This document shows positions 33,945 through 44,050 of a DNA stretch of 64,000 bases, in pieces. Location of the stretch: positions 8,241,261 to 8,305,260 of the forward strand of contig SMSO01000031.1 in NCBI GenBank assembly GCA_004764695.1. The letters run 5' to 3'. The notes below the pieces were generated by a model that made no database searches, was not told the origin of the DNA, and saw nothing but the letters and a program-made list of their open reading frames with translations. The translations under genes and the position numbers were made by a program. The DNA is from Schizochytrium sp. TIO01 (taxonomy: Eukaryota; Sar; Bigyra; Thraustochytrida; Thraustochytriidae). Numbering within the stretch: the stretch's first letter is position 1; every line of letters begins with the position of its first letter.

Positions 33945-34629
33945 CTCTTCCACTCACTTTGAATGAAACTTCTCTCACGCTTGAACTATAATGCAATTGG
34001 TATGTACGTGAATGCAAAATGCTTTCCACCAATAACTAAATTTTCGCGCGAATAGCCATTGAAGAGAAGAAGAGGAATAGCTTGAAGGAGAGATATGATG
34101 CGATAAGAGAAAGAGGTGGCGCCCGAATGATCTGCATTATTAGATGTACCAAGGGTTTCGGAAGGGCTTCGACGTCTTCGTTCTCACTCGATGGCGTTCG
34201 AATTCTTTGGTGCAAGAAGAGGCGAATCTGCTGCGGGTGACTTCAGGAGACAGCGAAGCCGTGTAAGCGCAACGTGGACAGTTGGTCGTCTGCTGCTGTA
34301 GATCTCGCACGCTTCGAGCGGTTTCTTCTCCTGGAGCAGCGAAAAGAGAGATTTTCTGCATGAATAGAAAGAAAGCTTTGTCTTCTTCGTTTGAAAAGGC
34401 CAAAATGTTACTTCTTTTCTTCTTGTCTTTGATTTATTCCTTTCAAAGTTCTTTTGTCTGTTTTGTCTTTTTTCCTCTGCTTAGCTTACTTACTCAACCT
34501 CATGAACCAAGAGAGCGTAAGCGGTGCCTTTCTCTTTCTCACCGCGCTGCTTTGAACCCCTTCTGTTTCAAGTTCGTGGTTTCACCCAATCCACTCAAAT
34601 ATAGCAGTTGTTTCTCCCTCCTCATCTCA

Positions 34630-34691
34630 TGTCTGTCTGTCTGTCTGTATGTATGTCTGTTTTTTTATTATTATTACTATTATTATTATTA
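34630..34691. repeat. (GTCT)n then (ATT)n
   Basis: GTCT/GTAT units at 34630-34660, ATT units at 34667-34691. Confidence 0.8.
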
Positions 34692-34934
34692 GATAATATG
34701 TTTGACTTGTCGCCCAATTTAAATGTATGTATTTTTAAACAGATGTTTTTAAACTAAGAACTGAATGATGTTTATTCCACTTATTTATTACCTTTATACT
34801 ATGAATACTGCATTGTGTGACGTGCCTGTCTCCGTCTGTCTGTCTTGCACTTTGAAGGTGGAGTGCACATCGGTAAGGCACTAAGGAGGGAAGGAAGTAG
34901 CGGAGGAGGATGCTAATATCAGGAGAGAGGGATG

Positions 34935-34972
34935 GAAAGAAAGAAAGAACGAAAGAAAGAAAGAAAGAAAGA
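34935..34972. repeat. (GAAA)9 purine tract
   Basis: Nine units, one with CGAA. Confidence 0.85.
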
Positions 34973-36256
34973 GGAAAAAGAAGGGAGATACATATGGCAT
35001 GATGAATTTGAGAAAATCGACAGCCAAAAGTCAGTCGCTGGCGAGCGAGCGAACTGGCTTGGGCAAGGCCTAGGGAAGGGCATGGACACCCGTAAGAGGC
35101 GTGGGAAATGAGGCGCGGAAAAGATTGATTTGGTTGCAGAAAAGAAGGACAAGACGAGGCTTTGAGCCACCTTTTCAAGGGGCACGAGCAGCCACAGGGC
35201 TTGGATCACTCGCCTTCTTCTTCTTCTGAGGAAATTGTAAGTTTTTTTTGGCTGTTTTTTAACTTTTCAACTAAACAAACCAACAAACAAACAAAGTTTT
35301 TCGATTGAATTCTTTAAACTTCGAAAACTAATCTATAGAATGTTGAAATTTGTCTGAAAAGTTGCTGGGAGAGAAGAGGAGACTTGAGGAACATCGTTGT
35401 GAGGTTCCGGAATGACAAAGGATGATGAAGAAGTGGTAAGGAAACCTTTCTCAGGGTTGGCACCTTTGTCGATCACCGCTGACGGAGTGACAGTGGCGGG
35501 AGGCGGCTTCTCTTGAAAACTAAATAATTTTATCTGTTTATCTGTTTATTTACTTACTGCGTTGTCTTCGTTCGTGATTAAAACTGTTGTTTTCGTCGCA
35601 CAGAACAGATCGTATATATTTGCAAGGATAAGGATAACTAGTTTAATGTTTACTTTTAACATACAGAGTTTTGCGATATTTTTAGAAAATGAGAAGTAAG
35701 AAGAATAAAAAATCTCGCGTCAAGAAGGATTTCAGAAACTCCAATAGAAGTTTCTGTTTAGTTCATGCTTGAAAAGTTTAAAAGTTTATGAAGGGGAAAA
35801 AGGAAGAACTAGTTTTAATTTTCTCAACTTTAAAAAAAAAAAAACTTTAAAAAAAAAACTTAAATTCTCTTTGCGCTTCTGCGTTGTTGCTGCGTTTGAG
35901 TGATATAGAGTACCCTTTTTTCTTCTGAGACCTCCTCTCACCATTCTCTCCTTCAAAAATGTAAAGGATTAATCAACGAAATTCTAATAACAGGCATTTT
36001 AAGAATGAAAGAATGTAAATTAATTATTTTTATTTTTTTTAGTCTGTTCCTTCGCATCTCTTTTCCTTTCTCGAAACCAATTAAAAGTGTAACTTTTCTT
36101 AACCAAAGGGGAAAAAGAGATACTTTAGAAGAATGAATGATACCTCCTTTCTTTTAAACCTCATCCGCACATACATATTATTTGCGAATAAAACCCCTTT
36201 TCCCACATTTGAAAATCAATAAAATAATTTAATTTAATTTTAAAAAATGGAAATGA

Positions 36257-36280
36257 ATCGATCGATCGATCGATCGATCG
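36257..36280. repeat. (ATCG)6 microsatellite
   Basis: Six exact self-complementary tetramers. Confidence 0.9.
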
Positions 36281-37250
36281 AGCGAAGTAATCAAACAATC
36301 ACTCATCTCACATCGCTCGACCTGCGCAGGCGAGCGGAAAGTAGAAAGAGCAAAGAAACTCAGCCAGGCCGCGCAAGAGCGCTGCCGCACTGCTCCCCGG
36401 CGGCAGACCCCCTACTCGCCTCGCCCCTACTCTCTCTCACCTTCGCGCGCGGCTCCTGAGCGGATCAGCGAGCGGCAGCAAGGAGGGAAGAGAAGAAAAG
36501 AAGACTAAAAGAGATCGACCAATCGCTCGCCCCCTTCAAGACGTCATATCGTCTCATCTCAACCCGGAATCGCCGGCCTCCTCGCAGCAGGTCAAGCCGC
36601 TGGTCTGCCAGGCCCCCGGCTCTCCGCGCCGCCGCCCCCCTCCCCTCGGCCGCCCGCCTGCTGCTCGGTTCTCGCGAGAAACCGAGCCTAACTCGAGCGT
36701 GGTCTCTTCCATTCACCGGGATCCTGCCCGCCTTCTCGACGGAGAGAGAGGTGAGCACAGCCGCATCCGGTCTCCCGTGGGCTACCCTCGAGCCAGCGGC
36801 AGAGCGACGCGGACAAGCAGACAAGCAGACAAGGCCCTGTCTCGCAGCCCGCTGCGCCTCTGCGGTGTGTAGCGACGAAGGCAATAGCGAGCGATACTCA
36901 CGCACTCCTCCTCAAGGCGCTGCCTTAGTTAGCTAGCTATTCAAGAGCAGCGAGCCCGGTTCCCTGCGTTCCCTCGACTGCTTTGGAGCAAGTGGAGGGA
37001 GACAGGAATCAAGTGTCGCTCGAAGTAACGATTAGGCTGGCTAGCTGTGCTCTGCTCTGCTGCGTTCGACTGTCTGGCCGAGGAGAACTGACTCTGGTGC
37101 TTGATCTCTTTGGCGGGTTGCCTGCTGGTTCCTTATTTTAGCAGGAGTAGGCGTCGACGAAGAAATCGATCGCTGCGTCGAGCTCGATAATCGTTTGGTG
37201 TTGCGAAGCAAAAGAGGATTGCTTGCTTTGCTTGCTTTCTGGTATCTGGG

Positions 37251-37275
37251 ATACATACATACATACATACATACT
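37251..37275. repeat. (ATAC)6 microsatellite
   Basis: Six exact units, about 540 bases before the pseudokinase start. Confidence 0.85.
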
Positions 37276-37811
37276 GTGTTGAGCACTTGTGGGCGAGGGA
37301 GTCGAGAGCGAAGAGAGCCAGGCCGAATCGTACCGTTGCAAATTGTGGGCGCGCTTGCAGAACCAAGCAAGGCACGCTGATATTCTTCGGGCTTCCACAT
37401 TGACTCGCCCGTGTGTGTGTGTCGGTGTGGCATTAAATTCGGCTGATTGAATTGTCCTTCTTCCCAATCAAGGAGAACTATATCGCCTCCACCTCTAAAA
37501 CAACACCTTTTTTGTCCAAAAAAAAATCTCGCAAACTACACATCGTCTGTCCCAGGTGTGACCCCCCCTCCATCCTTGAAAGAAAAAGAAACAAAGTCGC
37601 CTCTCTGCAACCCCTGAGTGAGTGGACAAAAGTTAGCGGCTAGAAGATAACCGCGACTTCTTCAACTCGTGCCCAGGTGTGTAAAACAAACAACAGAGAT
37701 AACCACTCTCTACTTTGACTTAGTTCCTCGCATAGGCAACTAGAGGTCGAACATAATTCTCAGCATCTGTTTGCTTTTTTTCACAAACAGAACCAAATCA
37801 CACTCTCACAA

Positions 37812-39878
37812 ATGGGTTTAGGCTTCCTGGATGGTGTCAGATCTTTCCTTGGTCGCCGACCAAGGAGGTCTTCTCCTCGCGAGGAAGAGCAACAGCAGCA
37901 ACAAGCAAGGACTGGTGGTACTAGACGGCAACAGCATAACAATGACGCCACAAAGCCACCCTCAACTTTATCCGGAACGGCGCCGTCATCATCATCGTCC
38001 GCAGTCGGGTCATCTCGCAAACGCTGGCATACTGGTCTTGGCAATATTAACAAGGCCGGAAATAGCAACAACAAAAAGAACAACACAATGATTGACACAG
38101 CCGCCCCCCCAAGCTCCTTTGGACACATGATGCTTGTGGCCGATTCGCCAGGAAGCGCAGGGAGCCGCGCAAGTCTGCACTCTCCCTCATCCCATGCTTC
38201 CTCGTCTGCTTCATCCCTTTCTCCCACCGCGGGGATTGCAGCGAAGTGGGACCAAGAAACTCTTAAATTATTTGCAACCCTTAACCATCTCCGCTCTTCG
38301 CGGTCTTTGGAGGACCGCATGCTTCTTTTCGAAGGGGAGTACCACGGCGATGCTGTCTTTGTGCGGGATATCGCTCTCAAGGAAGCCGATGCCTTTGATG
38401 GCAACATTATGAATCTTCAGCATACCGTGGAGCATGTACAGTCTCTCTCACACCCCTGTCTTACTGGAATCGTCATGGCTCAGGTCCTGGCTAAGGAGGA
38501 ACGCCTGGTGGTTCTCTCGCAGCGTGCCGTAGAGAGTGTGGCTGATAAAATCCATAAGAGCCGCAGCCTCTACTATGAGGAGACCCTTACCCGAGAAGAT
38601 GCCATCGACATTGCCCTGGCAGTGTGCGAGGCAGGTGAATACCTCCACAACCACGGCATCTGGCAGCTCAATCTCAAGCCCAGCAGTGTCTTGGTCTTTC
38701 CATGGAGTGACTCCCCTTTTAAACTTTCCGAGTCTTGCATGCACCCCATGCTCCGCGGTGCTTCCCTGGCCAGAAGGCCCCCTCCGGCTCCGGATTGCAC
38801 GGTGCCATCCGTGTCGAGGACCGCTGGCCTGCACAGCTCTGTGTCTTCTTTAGGCCACGTCTCTCGAGCAAATGCAACCATCAATCATACATTCCCGATG
38901 GGCTCCAGTCTTGCAGAATCTTTTGGGTCAGAGAACCCCGAATATCTTGCTGTAGAGCAGCTCGCTGGTGAGGAGAACATCACCCCCAAAGCTGACGTGT
39001 TTTCTTTCGGGATGCTTCTCTGGCAACTCTTGCACTTACGTGCGGCCTACCCCAAGGGTTGGGGACCGCTCATGATTCACAAGAGTCTTCAAGCTGGAAA
39101 CCGTCCGCACTTGGACACAAGTCTTGTTGGTATGGACAGCCCGCTGAGACGTATTATCGAGTTGTGCTGGGCTACAGATCCGTCTCTGCGCCCAACTTTT
39201 TCTGAGGTTCGGCGTATGCTGCTCATAGCTCGCCAGGTACATTTCCACAGCAATCGCTCCTCGAGTCATGTCAACTACAGCTCTCAGGTCATGCAGCCCA
39301 TCCAGCTTCGTGAGCGTAACCCTCGAGGATCTGAGGGAAGCCTTACTGTGGAGATTGGCGAGTACGACTTGCCTTCCCACGAGGAACCTGCGTACTCCTC
39401 ATCTCGTCCCTACGCACGCTCAAGCGGGCATGGTGCATCAGACCCGGCCTTAGATCCGACCATGGCGAGCTCTAGCGACGAAGCAGATCCCGATGAGAAT
39501 AATGATACGACCAATAATTCCGAGTGTGCGTCAGGAAAGTACCAACCAGAGTCTATGTCACCCTCGCCGATCTCTCTTACAGACTGCCCTGTGACTTCTT
39601 CTACGGTTTTCACCGTTGGCCAGAAGGTTTCAGCTTGGTTGCCTCAGACACGACAATATACGGTGTCTACTGTGCGCGCCATTGACCATGAAAAGGCCCT
39701 CTTTGCCATCGCTAAACCATCTCGCCGCATGCAATACTCTGTACCAAAATCCCCTGTCCCCGGCCGTGGCAGAGGCGAACACTATGATGTTCACTTCCAG
39801 CAGCATCATCACCATCACCACCAGGAACCGGACCTTGTCTGGATTGATGAACATAACCTGGTGGCTCACTGCTTGTAA
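37812..39878 (+). CDS. Protein kinase-fold protein, probable pseudokinase, with C-terminal Tudor/agenet-like domain
   Basis: 688 residues, no introns. A disordered Ser/Gln/Asn-rich head (1-140) is followed by a kinase fold (about 160-475). The C-lobe is clear: PEYLAVEQL (376-384, APE region), KADVFSFGMLLWQLL (393-407) and ELCWATDPSLRPTF (450-463), as in the tyrosine-kinase-like group. The catalytic signatures are lost: the HRDLKPxN loop reads QLNLKPSS (285-292), so the catalytic Asp is Asn287 and the metal-binding Asn is Ser; the DFG site reads SES (306-308); the beta-3 Lys position seems to be Arg185. The activation segment holds a Pro/Ser-rich insert of about 65 residues. After an acidic linker the end (600-688) reads VGQKVSAWLPQTRQYTVSTV, a six-His run and VWIDEHNLV, which looks like a Tudor/agenet SH3-like barrel with a disordered loop. 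Likely a scaffold rather than an enzyme; partners unknown. Confidence 0.8.
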   Translation: MGLGFLDGVRSFLGRRPRRSSPREEEQQQQQARTGGTRRQQHNNDATKPPSTLSGTAPSSSSSAVGSSRKRWHTGLGNINKAGNSNNKKNNTMIDTAAPPSSFGHMMLVADSPGSAGSRASLHSPSSHASSSASSLSPTAGIAAKWDQETLKLFATLNHLRSSRSLEDRMLLFEGEYHGDAVFVRDIALKEADAFDGNIMNLQHTVEHVQSLSHPCLTGIVMAQVLAKEERLVVLSQRAVESVADKIHKSRSLYYEETLTREDAIDIALAVCEAGEYLHNHGIWQLNLKPSSVLVFPWSDSPFKLSESCMHPMLRGASLARRPPPAPDCTVPSVSRTAGLHSSVSSLGHVSRANATINHTFPMGSSLAESFGSENPEYLAVEQLAGEENITPKADVFSFGMLLWQLLHLRAAYPKGWGPLMIHKSLQAGNRPHLDTSLVGMDSPLRRIIELCWATDPSLRPTFSEVRRMLLIARQVHFHSNRSSSHVNYSSQVMQPIQLRERNPRGSEGSLTVEIGEYDLPSHEEPAYSSSRPYARSSGHGASDPALDPTMASSSDEADPDENNDTTNNSECASGKYQPESMSPSPISLTDCPVTSSTVFTVGQKVSAWLPQTRQYTVSTVRAIDHEKALFAIAKPSRRMQYSVPKSPVPGRGRGEHYDVHFQQHHHHHHQEPDLVWIDEHNLVAHCL

Positions 39879-41564
39879 AAGCGCTAGTCACTCTTCTTCT
39901 CTCAACCATTTTTCCTTATTGCGCTCGTCACATCTCAGCGTTCCGCGTAGTATCGAACACCCTAAGGGTCTTTCGCATATGGGTGTGTTCGCCGTTTGTG
40001 TTTAAATTTGGGCTGGGGAGATGAAGTAAGAAGGACTCGAATATTCCCAGAACACTTGCCGGAAATAAAATGGCTTAAAATATCGCTGATCGTAACCCGC
40101 CGCTGTTTCGGGCGACTGGATTCGAACAACTGCAGCGCGTGCTTATTATTAGCAAAGTCTTGGCCTGGCTGGTGGGGAAATGGGCCGCGATAGTTCCGGC
40201 ACCCTGTTTTTATGTAATTGAACTTTTGAGTATTAAATTAAAAACCCCTTTTTGCTTTTCTTTTTTTCTCGTTTCCTGCATCAGTTGCTGCTACTCACTT
40301 TTCATTCAAGTTTTCTTAAATGCTACTTTGGGGTAGAAATCGCATATTTACTCGTTGTTTCTCTGTCTTGGTGTGTGGGTTTGGTTTGTAAACTCAGAAC
40401 GTAACCTTCGATCGATCCATCGTTTTACTTTTTAGTGAACTTCAGGTTAGTCACCAAGCTCAAGCAATCACTCATTATTTAAATCTGTCCTTTGTTTGAT
40501 GAATTCAGAGCTCCGCGTACGATAACACTGCAAAGCTCAAGCTTGTACGTAAGTGTTGGTGGACAATCGATCATTTATTCTTGGGTGAGAACTCGAGCCA
40601 AAGCAAGTCGCTTATTGTCGAAGCTATATTTACGAAGTGAGTTGTCACACTCCCTTATCATGGGAGTATTATTGCACAGATAAGTAGATACACGCCACTT
40701 TATTAACCAGATTCCAAACTATATAGAGAAACCTGCTATTTTCCATTTAGATTTGCCACTGGAGTCTAAACAGTTTGCAGTGACATCCGGGGCAATAGCA
40801 GTTTGATCAAACATACTCCTGTTCAATACACGTAAATTTCCGTGGAGAGAGCACCAGATAAGAAATATACTGACTGCCCAAGGGAGTCTCAAGAAGGTAT
40901 CTCTTCATCTGGTGTTTCATATTTCGACTCCAAAAACTGTATTATATGGTCAATTTAATGATGCAGAGATCGACTGTTTCTATGTGACCTACATCAGATA
41001 GCCATAGTATTCATAAACGACAATAATCATATCATAATAAAATTGGGCTATTTCATTTTTTATACTTCTACTATAAAGCACATATTCTTAGAGGCCTACA
41101 ACTTGGAGTCCAGGTTCATGTTTTTTGTTTTTTTTAATTACATGTGCGTTTTTACTTAGTTGCTATGGTCATCCATGAAGCTCATACTTACGTACCAGGA
41201 TTGGCTAGGCTTCGATTTGTTGCCAGAAAATGAACGAATGGCGGTTGTACTAAAGCTCGTAATAGAGTTGATAGGTTTAAACAGGAGAAAGATATTGGAA
41301 GCAAGAATGCTTGAAGCGTTGTGCCTTAGCGTCGCCTTTCATCTCAAAAGCAAGGTTGCAAGAGAAGTTTACTTGCTACTATAGTGTTTTTTTGTTGTTG
41401 TTTTTGTATCAGGAAAATAGGTAATTTCGAAAGAAAAAAAGCCTGTGGATGGAGATGGTGGTTCTTTGCGAGCAAATGCATCGGAAGCAAACCTCTAACT
41501 GACAGAAGATCAGCCAAGTCACTCCCGATCATTGTTTGGTTCCAGCATATATACGTTTAAGCAA
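39879..41564. other. Intergenic between pseudokinase and amidotransferase genes
   Basis: No gene seen. On the minus strand, TGTTCGAATCC near 40115-40128 resembles a tRNA B-box, but no cloverleaf can be drawn around it. A plus-strand frame at 41160-41384 is AT-rich and unrecognised. Confidence 0.4.
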
Positions 41565-42746
41565 ATGATAAATTCAGTTGCATTTCGTTCTGTTCATCCT
41601 AGACATTGGGCAGGTCATTGGTTGAGAAGAAAATGTCATGGTGCTACTCTTCTTGTCACGTGTGTACTTTTCCTGCATGCAATTGTCCCAATTCAAGGCT
41701 GTCGCTGGGCAATCCTTGCCTCGCAAGACGCTCCATCGCAAGCAGAAGTTCTTGTTTCACGCACGTCGCATAGCCTAGCAAGACAATCCTTTGCAGCCCC
41801 ACGCACTCCATGGTTAGCAGAAGGCAAATTTTACAGCCCGACCAAACTTTGGGCTGATCAATGGACTCATTTAGATGGATGGGGCATAGGAGCCTATGAT
41901 TTGGAATCAAAACGCCCTATACGATTTCGTAGTGAAGTAGGTGCTGTAAACGAAACCTCATATAAAGTAAACCCTGATCTCGAACGTGTTGCTCGAAACA
42001 CGAGCTCTCACATCCTCATGGCGCACATTCGAGCGAGCTCCGATGGAGATCCCCACGAGGTGAATTCGCATCCTTTCGTATTTGATCAACTCCTGTGGAT
42101 GCATCACGGGGGGTGGACCGACCGGGATGCGCTAGAATCCATGCTTGACAAAGAGAATATCAAACCGAGTAACGTTTCGCAAGGTGTCACAGATTCGGAA
42201 TACATGGGTACCATATTCGCTAGCCACCTTGGAGGGCACGTATGTGAGCGCTCAAAGTACACAATGAAAGAGCTCTGCCGTGCCATGGTTGAAACCATCA
42301 ATGATCTACAAGACTTGAGTGACAAAGTGGATGCCCCGAGTTCTCTTAATTTCGCTGTTTCAGATGGGCGTCATTTGATTGCTACTCGCTATCGTACTAA
42401 TGATGAAGATCCGCCAGCATTGTACTACTCGATAGGCTCCAAATGGAATGAAACCACTGAAAAGTTCGATATACTCGCAATGCCTGATTCGAATCGACAA
42501 AATCATCACATTCTCCAAGGAAGTATGCTTTTGATTGCGTCAGAACCTCTAGCCCATGAATTTGAAAATAAGGGTTGGCAACTACTTATAAAGGACCAAA
42601 TGTTGACTTATGACGTTCAGACTGGACACATGCGCCTTTATTGCTTATCTGAACGATGTGTACACGATTATGAATTCCGAAGACATCTATATCAAGATTG
42701 CTCTCTCGTCCCATCGCCTTTGCTTCAACGTGATTCGAATGAATAA
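41565..42746 (+). CDS. Secreted class II glutamine amidotransferase-like (Ntn) enzyme
   Basis: 393 residues from ATG 41565. A basic N-region (HWLRRKCHG) and a hydrophobic core (LLVTCVLFLHAIVPI) form a signal peptide or signal anchor; predicted cleavage after Gly45 would expose Cys46 of CRWAIL as the new N-terminus. Class II amidotransferases of the Dug3/EgtC/YafJ type start MCR and use that Cys as nucleophile; here signal peptidase would do the exposing. Supporting family motifs: GWGIGAYD (105-112), MAHIRASSDG (near 152-161), EVNSHPF (near 165-171) and LWMHHGGW (near 177-184, like the usual HNG). Such enzymes hydrolyse gamma-glutamyl amides; the cytosolic relative Dug3 acts on glutathione. 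Several NxS/T sites (NETS, NTSS, NVS, NETT) suit a glycosylated secretory protein. Substrate unknown. An earlier in-frame TTG at 41532 is not a likely start. Confidence 0.8.
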   Translation: MINSVAFRSVHPRHWAGHWLRRKCHGATLLVTCVLFLHAIVPIQGCRWAILASQDAPSQAEVLVSRTSHSLARQSFAAPRTPWLAEGKFYSPTKLWADQWTHLDGWGIGAYDLESKRPIRFRSEVGAVNETSYKVNPDLERVARNTSSHILMAHIRASSDGDPHEVNSHPFVFDQLLWMHHGGWTDRDALESMLDKENIKPSNVSQGVTDSEYMGTIFASHLGGHVCERSKYTMKELCRAMVETINDLQDLSDKVDAPSSLNFAVSDGRHLIATRYRTNDEDPPALYYSIGSKWNETTEKFDILAMPDSNRQNHHILQGSMLLIASEPLAHEFENKGWQLLIKDQMLTYDVQTGHMRLYCLSERCVHDYEFRRHLYQDCSLVPSPLLQRDSNE

Positions 42747-44050
42747 ATCTAATAAAATATGTAATTTTGAACACCACTCACATGTTTGTGAACAGTCATC
42801 AAGACCTGACTTCAAAGTTATTGCTTATTTCCCTGCAAATTGGGAAACTGCAGCACCGCGGTAGTAAAAAGGCAATCTACAAAGATGCAACGTTGTTTCG
42901 TATTTGACAGTGTTAAGATCGATCACTGGAAGGACCAGCAATCCTACACGAATAGAATAGGGCTGTAGGGGCTCAGTGGTAACACTCTCAACCTATGTGA
43001 GGTACATGAGGAGGTAGGTTGGCGATGAACCTGAGGCTTTCCACACCATCAAGTCAGAGGTATGAATCTGTCCACAAGAACTTATTAGATTATAGAGACG
43101 GAGAACCAGACTAATAACTATAGAACACTTTACCTCTAATGATCTTCGGATGATTCGTAGAGAAATATTTTAACTATACTGATCAGACAACCTGAAGTAT
43201 TCCACCAAGGTAGGCAGATCGCTCCCTAGCAAGCCCAAACGCCTTAGTCTTCAATTGTCACTGTACATCTATTGACCACATCTTTATCAGTCAGCCTCCA
43301 AGTTCATAGGTATCAATCTTCAGTAGACACGCTGGACTCTTCATAACCATTCAGGGGATATGACACCTCATTTTCAGTATGCTCCATAAAAAATTTGTTC
43401 ATGATTCTATATTGGTGACAAAATTAACAATCTCAGAAGAATGGGGGTTCAATACAAGCGGGACCATCAACATCTTTTAGCAAGTCTCAGGACACACGAA
43501 CCTGATTATGAATATTCATTTTCATTTTCTCTAATAGCCAGCAGTGCTAAGAACTCATGCTAACTAAATAATTGCGCATTTTAAATTGTCAGAACTTCTC
43601 GAATCTGGATTGACAGGGGAGGTTTAATTTCGTTATACCTGGGTGATTGATGCTTTGGGATGAAGTCGATGAAATAACCATGGATCGATTTTCAATACCC
43701 GCAGATTGCTGAGGCAGGATATTCAGTTATGAACCATTCGAATCTGATCCAAGGACTCTTGATTTGAACTCACCCCGCCTACTTTCGCTATGACGATCAG
43801 TGTTGCCCTTTTTAGGTTTAAAAGAAACACAGAAGCATATTGGAACACTCAAAGTTATCTTCAGCACCTTTGGCTTCTTTGACTACTCTTTAACTTGGTT
43901 TTGCGCAGTTTGAAAGAAGAAGGAAAGGCGTATTGTAATTTTCCAAACCTTTTTTTTTTCTTCTTGAAAACAGAAATACAATAGAAAAGTATATAAACTA
44001 TTAATATGTTATATGTACATATACAACAGGACGGAAATTGCAGCCCGCAA
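42747..44050. other. Intergenic with one tRNA-like stretch
   Basis: No protein gene seen. AT-rich, with a tRNA-like stretch at 42959-43040 and a T/C-rich run near 43945. Confidence 0.4.
42959..43040 (+). other. tRNA-like (possible SINE head or tRNA pseudogene)
   Basis: GGGGCTCAGTGGTAACAC matches the Pol III A-box/D-arm pattern RGCNNAGTGG. TCTCA, a 7-base loop and TGAGG can form an anticodon-like stem. The T-arm region GGTTGGCGATGAACC lacks the GTTCRA box B, so a working tRNA is unlikely. Confidence 0.25.

Larger units (their letters stand above)
17041..37811. other. Microsatellite-packed gene desert with coding-like fragments
   Basis: About 20.8 kb without a convincing intact gene. GC-rich blocks (for example 17.1-17.5, 17.8-19.6, 19.9-20.9, 21.2-21.5, 25.2-27.9, 28.9-30.0, 30.2-32.9 and 36.3-37.4 kb) alternate with AT-rich blocks (17.6-17.8, 21.65-21.95, 24.7-25.1, 28.65-28.85, 32.9-33.1, 35.5-36.2 kb). 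More than 30 arrays of different short units are spread through it at roughly one every 500-700 bases. Many frames of 60-270 codons exist, but they are Ser-, Arg- or His-rich, overlap on both strands and match no family; I treat them as products of GC content and repeats. Three fragments that read more like real protein are listed separately. It could be a heterochromatic or centromere-adjacent region, a zone of decayed genes, or long non-coding transcription units; the sequence does not decide. Confidence 0.5.

Noticed and set aside
40085-40205. Minus-strand tRNA-like sequence with TTCGAATCC
   Set aside because: The T-stem does not pair and no D-arm or acceptor stem could be drawn.
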